Of a stretch of 22,693 bases of DNA, positions 15,044 to 21,724 are shown in pieces. How positions within the stretch are numbered: position 1 is the first letter of the stretch; every line of letters begins with the position of its first letter. The notes beneath the pieces were generated by a model, which ran no database searches, was not told where the DNA came from, and worked only from the letters and a program-made list of their open reading frames with translations. Location: assembly GCA_030150135.1 (NCBI GenBank), contig JASLGO010000134.1, positions 1 through 22,693 of the forward strand, read 5' to 3'. The position numbers and the translations under genes were made by a program. Source of the stretch: Aquirhabdus sp. Lineage in GTDB: Bacteria; Pseudomonadota; Gammaproteobacteria; Pseudomonadales; Moraxellaceae.

Positions 15044-16723
15044 ATGAATCAAGCAAAATCGAATCTTCACCCAGACACAATGGCAAATACACACGAAGTA
15101 TTTAACCAAGCACCTCCATTATTGAATTACAACGTTTTTGATGGTGATACCGCACTCAAAGATGCAGTCATTCGCGAAGGTGCTGCATGGGCAATCCCTC
15201 AACTCAGCGCGTATGGCGCTTTAACTGGACGTGCAGAATCGATTGATTGGGGCTATCAGGCTAACGAATTTAAACCACAATTTCATAGCCATGATCGACT
15301 GGGCAATCGTATTGATTTAGTAAAATATCATGATGGCTATCACAAGATGATGGCAATGGCACTAGAAGCAGGCATCCACTCATCACCGTGGACGCATCCT
15401 CAATCAGGCGCTCATGTTGCACGTGCAGCACTCATGATTTTACAGAGCCAAATCGATGCAGGACACATCTGCCCTCTCACGATGACCTTTGCATCTGTTC
15501 CTGCAATTAAAACAACACCTTCAATTGCAGCAGAATGGCTACCTAAGATTCTGGCCACCAGCTACGACCCACGAAATGTTCCTCATATGGAAAAACAGGC
15601 GCTCACCATTGGTATGGGAATGACTGAAAAACAAGGCGGATCTGATGTACGAGCCAATACAACACGCGCATATCCATTAGGTAAAGAAGGTTCAGGTGAA
15701 GCATACGAGCTGATTGGACATAAATGGTTTACTTCCGCACCCATGTGCGATGCCTTTTTAGTCTTGGCACAATCAACAGGTGGCCTCTCCTGCTTCCTCG
15801 TTCCACGTTGGAAACCTGATGGCACCAAAAATCCTATGCAGGTTCAGCGCTTAAAAAACAAAATGGGCAATGTCTCAAATGCTTCGTCAGAAATCGAACT
15901 GCGTGGTGCATTTGGATGGATGCTAGGCGATGAAGGTCGCGGCGTTCCAACTATTCTTGAAATGGTCGCGATGACACGTTTTGATTGTATGGTTGGCTCA
16001 ACAGCAAGTATGCGTCAAGGTGCTGCACAAGCAATTCATCATGCAGTCAATCGTAGTGCATTCGGTGATAAATTAATCAACAAACCCGCAATGCAAAATG
16101 TATTAGCAGACTTACAGCTCGAAGTCGAAGGTGCGATTGCAATGTCAATGCGAATGGCGCGCGCATTGGATACCCCTCAGAATGAACAAGAAAAATTACT
16201 TCTTCGTTTAGGGCTTCCTGCTGGAAAATATTGGATCACCAAGCGAAATCCGAATCATGCTTATGAAGCAATGGAATGTATCGGCGGCAATGGTGTAATG
16301 GATGACTTTATGATGGCTCGCCTCTACCGCGATGCACCAATCAATGCCATTTGGGAAGGTTCTGGCAATGTACAAGCGCTTGATATGCTGCGCGCGATGG
16401 CTAAAACACCCGACGCAGTTCAGGCATGGTTTGCTGAATTGTCTAAGACACAAGGTGTAAGCTCTGAACTCGATCAAGCCGTGAACAAACTGCATCATGA
16501 GCTTAAAGATTTGAGTGACATGGAATACCGTGCTCGGCATATCGTGGAGCAAATGGCACTGACTATGCAATCAAGTTTACTAATTCAAGCTGGCAACAGT
16601 ACTGTTGCTGATGCCTTTATTCAATCTCGACTGGGTGTACATGCCGATCGTAATTACGGCACTTTGCCACGAGGTATTGATTGCAAAGCAATTATCAATC
16701 GAGGAAATCCTTTGATCACATGA
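15044..16723 (+). CDS. AidB-like acyl-CoA dehydrogenase family protein
   Basis: This 559-residue protein matches the AidB branch of flavin acyl-CoA dehydrogenases (E. coli AidB is about 540 residues). Landmarks are PPLLNYNVFDGD near the N terminus, GMTEKQGGSDVRANT (about residues 191-205), GHKWFTSAPMCD, and the C-terminal FAD loop ECIGGNGVMDDFMMARLYRD followed by AIWEGSGNVQALD. The extra C-terminal helical domain of AidB is present. AidB binds FAD and DNA and is linked to protection from alkylation; many relatives have weak isovaleryl-CoA dehydrogenase-like activity. I start it at ATG 15044, behind GAGGA, rather than the in-frame TTG at 15026, which lacks a ribosome site. Pairing with a PaaX-type regulator instead of Ada suggests a catabolic rather than DNA-repair role here. 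Confidence 0.85.
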   Translation: MNQAKSNLHPDTMANTHEVFNQAPPLLNYNVFDGDTALKDAVIREGAAWAIPQLSAYGALTGRAESIDWGYQANEFKPQFHSHDRLGNRIDLVKYHDGYHKMMAMALEAGIHSSPWTHPQSGAHVARAALMILQSQIDAGHICPLTMTFASVPAIKTTPSIAAEWLPKILATSYDPRNVPHMEKQALTIGMGMTEKQGGSDVRANTTRAYPLGKEGSGEAYELIGHKWFTSAPMCDAFLVLAQSTGGLSCFLVPRWKPDGTKNPMQVQRLKNKMGNVSNASSEIELRGAFGWMLGDEGRGVPTILEMVAMTRFDCMVGSTASMRQGAAQAIHHAVNRSAFGDKLINKPAMQNVLADLQLEVEGAIAMSMRMARALDTPQNEQEKLLLRLGLPAGKYWITKRNPNHAYEAMECIGGNGVMDDFMMARLYRDAPINAIWEGSGNVQALDMLRAMAKTPDAVQAWFAELSKTQGVSSELDQAVNKLHHELKDLSDMEYRARHIVEQMALTMQSSLLIQAGNSTVADAFIQSRLGVHADRNYGTLPRGIDCKAIINRGNPLIT

Positions 16724-16861
16724 TTTTCTATTGTTTAATGATGTGATGAATAATTTGCAATTTTCCTAAACACATGTCGTGACTACAAATCGTGATGTGA
16801 GTATGAATTTTTTATGACAACTCTCTATTTTTAGCAAATATCAAATAGAATGCGCACTATC

Positions 16862-16895
16862 TGCTCAAATATTAAATTATTTTAATGTTTGAGCA
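16862..16895 (+). repeat. 15-bp hairpin downstream of the aidB-like gene
   Basis: TGCTCAAATATTAAA pairs with TTTAATGTTTGAGCA over 15 positions with one T-G wobble, closing a TTAT loop. It lies 139 bp past the aidB-like stop and 22 bp before a small open frame. It is followed by TTTACTTT, only weakly T-rich, so it may be a terminator or a structured leader for the small open frame. Confidence 0.6.
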
Positions 16896-16917
16896 TTTAC
16901 TTTAGAGAGTACAAGTG

Positions 16918-17022
16918 ATGACTACTTCATATAAGCTAAAGCTAAAGATAAATCTAATTCTCCTTCTTACAAGTATTGAAGTACTTACAGGAATAATTTT
17001 TCTAGTTACAAAATTTTCATAG
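16918..17022 (+). CDS. Possible 34-residue single-pass membrane peptide
   Basis: An ATG-started frame of 34 codons ends in TAG at 17020-17022. The peptide has a basic N terminus (TTSYKLKLKIN) followed by a hydrophobic segment of about 20 residues (LILLLTSIEVLTG, then IIFLVT) and ends KFS. That is the pattern of a small inner-membrane protein, with positive charges on the cytoplasmic side. AGAGAG about 9 bases upstream is a mediocre ribosome site. It stands alone between two unrelated genes. A chance open frame of this size in AT-rich DNA is quite possible. Confidence 0.35.
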   Translation: MTTSYKLKLKINLILLLTSIEVLTGIIFLVTKFS

Positions 17023-17087
17023 ATCCAGCCTCTAAGACTGGTAAACATATCTGAGCGAATCTAAATAAAATACCATAAGGTTATGCG

Positions 17088-17858
17088 ATGCCTAAACTGG
17101 TTAAACTTTTGACAGATATTTTAGAGCAACTGCAAAAACAAATTACTATTCATCAACATGAATGGACACATCAACAAAATCCAGAAGCTCTACACAGTTT
17201 AAGAGTTTGTCTACGACAACTACGGAGTCTGTTGCATCCATTGCGCTCCGAATTTGATGAAGTCATTGTTTTAGATCAACTCGCAAAAAAGATTATGACC
17301 GCTACAAATCCTATTCGAGATATAGAAGTCTTAATTTTGGAGCTTAAACGACAGAAAGAACTTCAGATCGCAATGGTTTGTGAGCAAAAATTGCAAACCC
17401 GCTTTTTGGATATGACCCAACATCTAGAATTTGAACCCATCATTCGATTGTTGATTCAACTATCTATAAACTGGCAACAATGCATTTCACCAAATATGGC
17501 TAAGAAGTTGGAACAACATATTGCTCAACATTGGAAAAAACAAAGCAATAAGCTCTTTAAAATGTTGCAGCAAAATGATCCTAACAAACATCAATTGCGA
17601 ATTTTGATTAAGCACTTACGCTATCATAGTGAAATCTATCAGACACTTCTGCCTAAGCGCGCAACAGAACAAACTGAGCAACTAAAAAAACTACAAGACT
17701 TACTCGGTACTTGGCATGATTATTATGTTTGGCTGAATGATGTCGATCAGTGTCAAGAACTAGAAATATTAGCGCCAATATGGCGCGAACAATTAAAATA
17801 TTGGGAAGAACAATCAGATCAAGCTCTAAAAAAGATGAAGCTTAAACATTTTGTTTAG
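17088..17858 (+). CDS. CHAD-domain protein
   Basis: This 256-residue all-helical protein has the two halves of a CHAD domain. The first has EALHSLRVCLRQLRSLLHPL (about residues 33-52), with His36 and regularly spaced Arg39, Arg43 and Arg46; the second has KHQLRILIKHLRYHSEIY (about 167-184). It ends LQDLLGTWHDYYVWLNDV, as in other CHAD proteins. The conserved His and basic residues line a surface known in the family to bind inorganic polyphosphate. There is no fused CYTH domain and no polyphosphate kinase or phosphatase gene nearby. It converges with the minus-strand gene 25 bp away, where only a weak 6-bp hairpin (17867-17882) separates the two ends. Confidence 0.85.
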   Translation: MPKLVKLLTDILEQLQKQITIHQHEWTHQQNPEALHSLRVCLRQLRSLLHPLRSEFDEVIVLDQLAKKIMTATNPIRDIEVLILELKRQKELQIAMVCEQKLQTRFLDMTQHLEFEPIIRLLIQLSINWQQCISPNMAKKLEQHIAQHWKKQSNKLFKMLQQNDPNKHQLRILIKHLRYHSEIYQTLLPKRATEQTEQLKKLQDLLGTWHDYYVWLNDVDQCQELEILAPIWREQLKYWEEQSDQALKKMKLKHFV

Positions 17859-17883
17859 ATGCTGTATTTTTCAACGGAAAAAA

Positions 17884-18654
17884 CTATTTTGAATCTTCTT
17901 GTTCCTTAATTGCAGAACGTAATTGATCTAGATTGACACGCAGCATATCCGCGACAAGTTCATCAGTACGAGGATCATTCAAGATACTTTCAGCAACACG
18001 TAATACAGCGCTAATCACATTTTGCGCAATTTCATCATGATAAGGTAACCACGATAAGCGACCTGTTTGTGGATCAGATTTTAATTTTTCCAAAACCATT
18101 TGACGCAGTACACCTTCATCTTTCGCCAGTGCTTTTGCAATATTCTCGGTATAAGTTCCTTTTGCCAAAACATCAGCAACACGATCAAGCATAGCAATAG
18201 TCACAACACCACTCACAGCATTCACGACTCTACTTTGCACACGATCAACCAGACGAAAAGTAAATCCCTCACCCAATACTCGATCAATCGCTCGACCAAA
18301 ACGCGCAAGAATCAGAAGCGCACGTAGCCAAGGATGTGGATGCATAATGGATGCAGAAATAGGAATCATCCCAAGTACCGCATACCAATTTCTGCCCAAA
18401 TATCGAATTGTCCATCCATTTTCATACCATCGAAGAAAAAATTCGATCGCAAAAATTGCACAAACTGAATAATCAGTTAATCGAATAACAATGAGTGCCT
18501 CTCGACTCACGTGAAAAAAGTTTTGCCACAGCAATAAACCCAAAGAAATAATAGCAAGTACAAATAGAACCCAATCCAGCTTACGACCTTCAAAAAGCGG
18601 CGTAGCTTCCTGACAAGTTGAGTCTGCACTGAGTGGAACAGCTTCTAATTTCAT
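17884..18654 (-). CDS. Voltage-sensor-like membrane protein without a pore domain
   Basis: This 256-residue protein has four predicted membrane helices resembling S1-S4 of voltage-gated channels: S1 at about 27-46, S2 at about 52-77 with Asp61, Glu71 and Arg75 (AIEFFLRWYENG), S3 at about 89-103 (RNWYAVLGMIPIS), and an S4-like WLRALLILARFGRAIDRV with Arg111, Arg118, Arg121 and Arg125. No S5, pore helix or selectivity-filter TVGYG follows. Instead there is a soluble, mostly helical C-terminal half of about 125 residues ending in charged residues. The S3 acidic residue of canonical sensors appears to be Ala92. Databases probably call it an ion transporter; function is unknown. The ribosome site is weak. 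Confidence 0.7.
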   Translation of the reverse strand: MKLEAVPLSADSTCQEATPLFEGRKLDWVLFVLAIISLGLLLWQNFFHVSREALIVIRLTDYSVCAIFAIEFFLRWYENGWTIRYLGRNWYAVLGMIPISASIMHPHPWLRALLILARFGRAIDRVLGEGFTFRLVDRVQSRVVNAVSGVVTIAMLDRVADVLAKGTYTENIAKALAKDEGVLRQMVLEKLKSDPQTGRLSWLPYHDEIAQNVISAVLRVAESILNDPRTDELVADMLRVNLDQLRSAIKEQEDSK

Positions 18655-18783
18655 GGTTGATCTCTATCTGTTATTTATTTTTCCAGAACAATGGCATAGG
18701 ACATGATCGTTTCTAACACTAAAGTCAACGATCTCACAGGTCAACACTCACCTGCTCGATTTTTACGATACTTTTTATAACGC

Positions 18784-19431
18784 TTATAGTCCTTTTTCAA
18801 CCATATCTAGTAAACGCTGACTTAATACCTCAAATTGTTTGCGATTCAAATGGCTCAAAGGCCCATCAATACTCAATATCGCCATGCCGTGTACAGCAGA
18901 CCAAGCAAAATATTCAGCCGATTGGCGGTTTTCAGGCGTGAGTAAATTTGCAGCAACCAGTTTATCGAGAGCAGCTCCCAGTAATTGAAATGGATTAAGC
19001 CCACTTTTACCAGCTTTTGCAGGATCGGCATCCTTTTCGACTTCATCATTCACTGAAAACGCTGTACGGAACAAGCCCGGCTCAGCTTGAGAAAACTTTA
19101 AATAGCCTGTTCCTACAGCACGAAGATTGGCTCGTGCAAAATTAATGACATGAGATTCATCACGTAATTTTGCCAGTTCATTTTCCATAAAGATTGCCAT
19201 AGACGATAAAGCATACGCACGAACCGCTTGCAGAAGTTCTTGCCTGCTTGCGAAATATCGATAAGCAGCATTAGGTGCAACGCCGACACGCCGTGTCACT
19301 TCACGAAGAATAATTGCGTCAGGTCCACCATCACGTGCCAGCATAATTCCTGCTTCTAATAATGCACGTTGCAAATCACCATGACGATACGTACTGCGTG
19401 TAATCGGCGTTTTATTGGTTTTGCTATTCAT
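18784..19431 (-). CDS. TetR-family repressor next to the VOC genes
   Basis: This 215-residue protein has YRHGDLQRALLEAGIMLARD, then the helix-turn-helix ILREVTRRVGVAPNAAYRYF (about residues 44-63), and an all-helical C-terminal domain of the kind with a WSAVHGMAILSIDGPL motif. I chose ATG 19431 because AGGA lies five bases upstream; the longer frame from 19506 adds a cysteine-rich, unlikely N terminus and has no ribosome site. It diverges from three VOC genes. Two matching palindromes lie at 19521-19571 in the shared gap, and a TATAAT for this gene lies between them, so autorepression and control of the VOC genes are likely (inference). Confidence 0.85.
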   Translation of the reverse strand: MNSKTNKTPITRSTYRHGDLQRALLEAGIMLARDGGPDAIILREVTRRVGVAPNAAYRYFASRQELLQAVRAYALSSMAIFMENELAKLRDESHVINFARANLRAVGTGYLKFSQAEPGLFRTAFSVNDEVEKDADPAKAGKSGLNPFQLLGAALDKLVAANLLTPENRQSAEYFAWSAVHGMAILSIDGPLSHLNRKQFEVLSQRLLDMVEKGL

Positions 19432-19520
19432 CTTATTCCTGTCATTTAAATCTTCACTAGATTGTCTTAAAACGCAGCTAACAAACATTGTACACAACAA
19501 ACTCATCTCAAAGCGACTTA

Positions 19521-19571
19521 ATTATGGACACCGTCCATAATTAATATTATATTGTGAACACTGTTCACAAT
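19521..19571. promoter_or_regulatory. Twin TetR-type operators between tetR and VOC genes
   Basis: Two 21-bp palindromes share the degenerate pattern ATTRTGRACACYGTYCAY-AAT: ATTATGGAC-3-GTCCATAAT at 19521-19541 and ATTGTGAACA-1-TGTTCACAAT at 19551-19571. Their centres are exactly 30 bp apart, close to three helical turns, so two dimers would sit on the same DNA face. A TATAAT reading toward the tetR gene (plus 19546-19551) lies between and overlaps them. I could not place a clear promoter for the VOC genes. Confidence 0.78.
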
Positions 19572-19651
19572 TGGGCAATAATTTACTCAATTCAGCAATC
19601 AGTTAGCATTAAGAATTCAATCTAAACTTTTAATTTAAAAGGAATATTATT

Positions 19652-20089
19652 ATGAAAATTCAACCATATCTATTTTTTGAAGGTCGAACCGAAGAAGCTG
19701 CTGAGTTTTATAAAAAAGAGCTTGGTGCAGAAGTTACGCTACTTGTTCGATTTAAGGATTGTCCACCAGATCATCAAGCGCAAGAACAATCTGCGGATTG
19801 CACAACACCTGTAGATTCAGGAGACAAAATTGCCCACATGTCCTTAAAAATTGGCGAAACCGAAATCTTACTTTCGGATGGTCGCTGCTCAGGAGCATCC
19901 AATTTTCAAGGATTTTCACTATCACTCACCGCACCAAACGAAGTGGAAGCTCATCGTTTATTTGCTGGATTATCTAATGGTGGACAGGTTCTCATGCCGC
20001 TTGCTGAAACATTTTACTCACCATGTTTTGGCATGACGTCTGATCGGTTTGGTGTTTTATGGATGATCATCGTAGAACCCAAACAATAG
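19652..20089 (+). CDS. PhnB-like VOC-family protein
   Basis: This 145-residue single-module VOC protein resembles the PhnB/YjdN group (often mislabelled 3-demethylubiquinone methyltransferase). It starts IQPYLFFEGRTEEAAEFYKK, has KIAHMSLKIGETEILLSDG in the middle and ends with the typical FYSPCFGMTSDRFGVLWMI. Members of this group are dimeric glyoxalase-fold proteins, mostly of unknown substrate. AAAGGA precedes the ATG. It is the first of three VOC genes, and the twin operators lie about 80-130 bp upstream. Confidence 0.85.
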   Translation: MKIQPYLFFEGRTEEAAEFYKKELGAEVTLLVRFKDCPPDHQAQEQSADCTTPVDSGDKIAHMSLKIGETEILLSDGRCSGASNFQGFSLSLTAPNEVEAHRLFAGLSNGGQVLMPLAETFYSPCFGMTSDRFGVLWMIIVEPKQ

Positions 20090-20118
20090 CCTTCCTCTTA
20101 ATATATGGGAAATTTATA

Positions 20119-20517
20119 ATGCCAAAAACTATCACCATTAGCCTACCCGTCAAGAATTTGAGCGTATCGACGGCTTTTTACAGCGCATTAGGGTTTGCAA
20201 ACACCCCCTTGTTCAGCAGCATAGATACGGCGCACATGGTGTGGAGTGAAACCATTAGTGTCATGCTCATAACCCACGCAAAATGGAGTACATTCACTTC
20301 TCGTCCAATTCCACCCGAAACATCAAGCGAGGTCGAACTAAATATTTCATGCGAGTCACGTGAGCAAGTTGACGCAATGAATAAAGCAGCCGCCGAAAAC
20401 GGTGGAGTCGCCGACATCAACCCCATTGAAAATCATGAGCGCATGTATGGTCGCGACTTCATTGATCCCGATGGTCATATTTGGGGTGCGCGGTGGATGG
20501 ATAGCCACTTCACTTAA
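20119..20517 (+). CDS. VOC-family (glyoxalase/bleomycin-resistance-like) protein
   Basis: This 132-residue VOC protein starts with ISLPVKNLSVSTAFYSALGF, has SSEVELNISCESREQVDAM in the middle and ends MYGRDFIDPDGHIWGARWMD. I start it at 20119, behind GGGAAA; the upstream ATG at 20059 lies inside the previous gene. It begins 29 bp after the PhnB-like gene and is clearly a paralogue of the next gene, sharing the LPVK, SREQVD and DPDGH-W blocks. The substrate is unknown. Confidence 0.85.
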   Translation: MPKTITISLPVKNLSVSTAFYSALGFANTPLFSSIDTAHMVWSETISVMLITHAKWSTFTSRPIPPETSSEVELNISCESREQVDAMNKAAAENGGVADINPIENHERMYGRDFIDPDGHIWGARWMDSHFT

Positions 20518-20553
20518 AAGCGCTTCAGTTTCAAAAAATTAAAGGAACGAACC

Positions 20554-20967
20554 ATGACACAAGATATTTGGCTAAACCTACCCGTTAAGGATCTCGCTAA
20601 ATCAATCGACTTCTTCACCGCTATTGGTTTTGTGCGCAATCAAGGCCAAGGAAATACAGATCAATCTGCAAGCTTCCTCATTGGTGAGAAAAAGATTGTT
20701 CTTATGCTATTTACTCAAGATTTATTTTCCAGTTTTACAGGAAATGCGCTATCAAACACAGCACAAGGAACAGAAGTCTTATTCTCTTTAGGCGCTGATA
20801 GTCGAGAACAAGTTGATAATCTAGCTCATCAAGCAAAATCAGCCGGCGGAACCGTATTTGCTGAACCTCGAGATTCAAATGGATTCATGTATGGTTGCGG
20901 TTTTTGCGACCCTGATGGTCATCGTTGGAATGTGCTTTTTATGGATGCAAGCAAAATACCTCAATAG
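20554..20967 (+). CDS. VOC-family protein, paralogue of the preceding gene
   Basis: This 137-residue VOC protein starts with IWLNLPVKDLAKSIDFFTAI, contains GTEVLFSLGADSREQVDNLA and ends MYGCGFCDPDGHRWNVLFMD. It aligns along its length with the preceding protein, which points to an old tandem duplication. AAAGGAACGA gives a good ribosome site. It begins 36 bp after its paralogue, so all three VOC genes can share one transcript. The family includes glyoxalases, thiol transferases and drug-binding proteins; I cannot say which applies. Confidence 0.85.
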   Translation: MTQDIWLNLPVKDLAKSIDFFTAIGFVRNQGQGNTDQSASFLIGEKKIVLMLFTQDLFSSFTGNALSNTAQGTEVLFSLGADSREQVDNLAHQAKSAGGTVFAEPRDSNGFMYGCGFCDPDGHRWNVLFMDASKIPQ

Positions 20968-20982
20968 CAACAAGCAGCACGT

Positions 20983-21005
20983 CGCCTCGATTTTTAATTG
21001 AGGCG
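20983..21005 (+). terminator. Hairpin after the VOC genes
   Basis: CGCCTC-G-ATT pairs with AAT-T-GAGGCG (one G-T wobble) around a TTT loop, 15 bp past the last VOC stop and upstream of the iscR promoter. No T-run follows the stem, so it is a plausible rather than ideal intrinsic terminator. Confidence 0.5.
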
Positions 21006-21078
21006 ATTACATTGCTTCCTAACTACGCATAAAAACAATAAGCAACATCAATAAAATTCACTATATTTCAATTCATTT

Positions 21079-21112
21079 AATCTTGACTAAAACAGTCGGA
21101 ATTAAGTAAAAT
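21079..21112 (+). promoter_or_regulatory. iscR promoter with a type 1 IscR site
   Basis: -35 TTGACT (21083-21088) and -10 TAAAAT (21107-21112) with an 18-bp spacer. Overlapping the -35 and spacer, the core GACTAAAACAGTCGG (21085-21099) fits the known type 1 IscR consensus core GACTRWWWYAGTCRR at every position. [2Fe-2S]-IscR bound here would repress its own operon, as in E. coli. The -10 overlaps the ATG at 21111, which therefore cannot be the iscR start. Confidence 0.8.
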
Positions 21113-21155
21113 GCCTGCAATCCATTTAATCTTCTTCTGGGAACGGAACCAGCCC

Positions 21156-21641
21156 ATGCGCTTAACTACGCGCGGTCGCTATGCCGTGACCGCTCTACTC
21201 GACTTGGCACTTCAAACCTCACTTGATGAGCAGCCGATTACGCTTGCAGAAATTGCGGAACGTCAGTCGATTTCTATTGCTTACTTGGAACAATTATTTA
21301 GCAAGTTAAAACGTCGCGGTCTTGTTTCCAGTAGTCGTGGTGCAATGGGTGGCTATCGTTTGGCAAAACCAAGCCATGAAATCGCTATTCTCGACATCAT
21401 TGAAGCAGTCAATGAATCCGTCGATGCAACGATGTGCGAAGGTCAAGGAAACTGCCGTAAAGGTGCAAAATGCCTGACCCATGACCTTTGGCATGATTTA
21501 TCTTCGCAAATCGAAAGTTATCTCTCTGGCGTCACGATTGCTGATTTGGTCGCCAAGTCTGGTGTTTCCGCCAGTGATACGCATGTGATTGTCGATTTAT
21601 TACCGCAATCAAGGTCACAGCCAACCGTATCAATGTCTTAA
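21156..21641 (+). CDS. iscR: Iron-sulfur cluster assembly regulator IscR
   Basis: This 161-residue Rrf2-family regulator starts MRLTTRGRYAVTALLDLA, has the winged helix ITLAEIAERQSISIAYLEQL and the wing SSSRGAMGGYRLAKP. The cluster ligands are Cys94, Cys100, Cys106 and His109 in CEGQGNCRKGAKCLTH, equivalent to the three Cys and one His of E. coli IscR. I chose the start at 21156 because a longer frame from 21111 would begin inside the promoter. It should sense [2Fe-2S] status and adjust isc expression. iscS follows 83 bp later in the same direction, the usual isc operon order. Confidence 0.95.
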   Translation: MRLTTRGRYAVTALLDLALQTSLDEQPITLAEIAERQSISIAYLEQLFSKLKRRGLVSSSRGAMGGYRLAKPSHEIAILDIIEAVNESVDATMCEGQGNCRKGAKCLTHDLWHDLSSQIESYLSGVTIADLVAKSGVSASDTHVIVDLLPQSRSQPTVSMS

Positions 21642-21724
21642 ATTGCAAAAGTTTTAGATGTTTAGATGTAATGTTGTTTGAAAAAATGCTGTTTTTAAAT
21701 GATTTGCTTGAATGAGTGCTTGAT

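Larger units (their letters stand above)
16724..17087. other. 364-bp gap between aidB-like and CHAD genes
   Basis: This AT-rich stretch holds a strong hairpin (16862-16895) and a 34-codon open frame (16918-17022), both listed separately. Between the aidB-like stop and the hairpin I see no gene or convincing promoter. An AAGGTTATGCG stretch just before 17088 is the ribosome region of the CHAD gene. Confidence 0.5.

Noticed and set aside
16208..16570. A 120-codon minus-strand open frame inside the aidB-like gene
   Set aside because: It is a shadow of conserved acyl-CoA dehydrogenase coding sequence, and its product is rich in His and Cys with no domain pattern.
21111..21155. Upstream start for iscR
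   Set aside because: The ATG overlaps the -10 box, and the protein from 21156 begins exactly like other IscR proteins.
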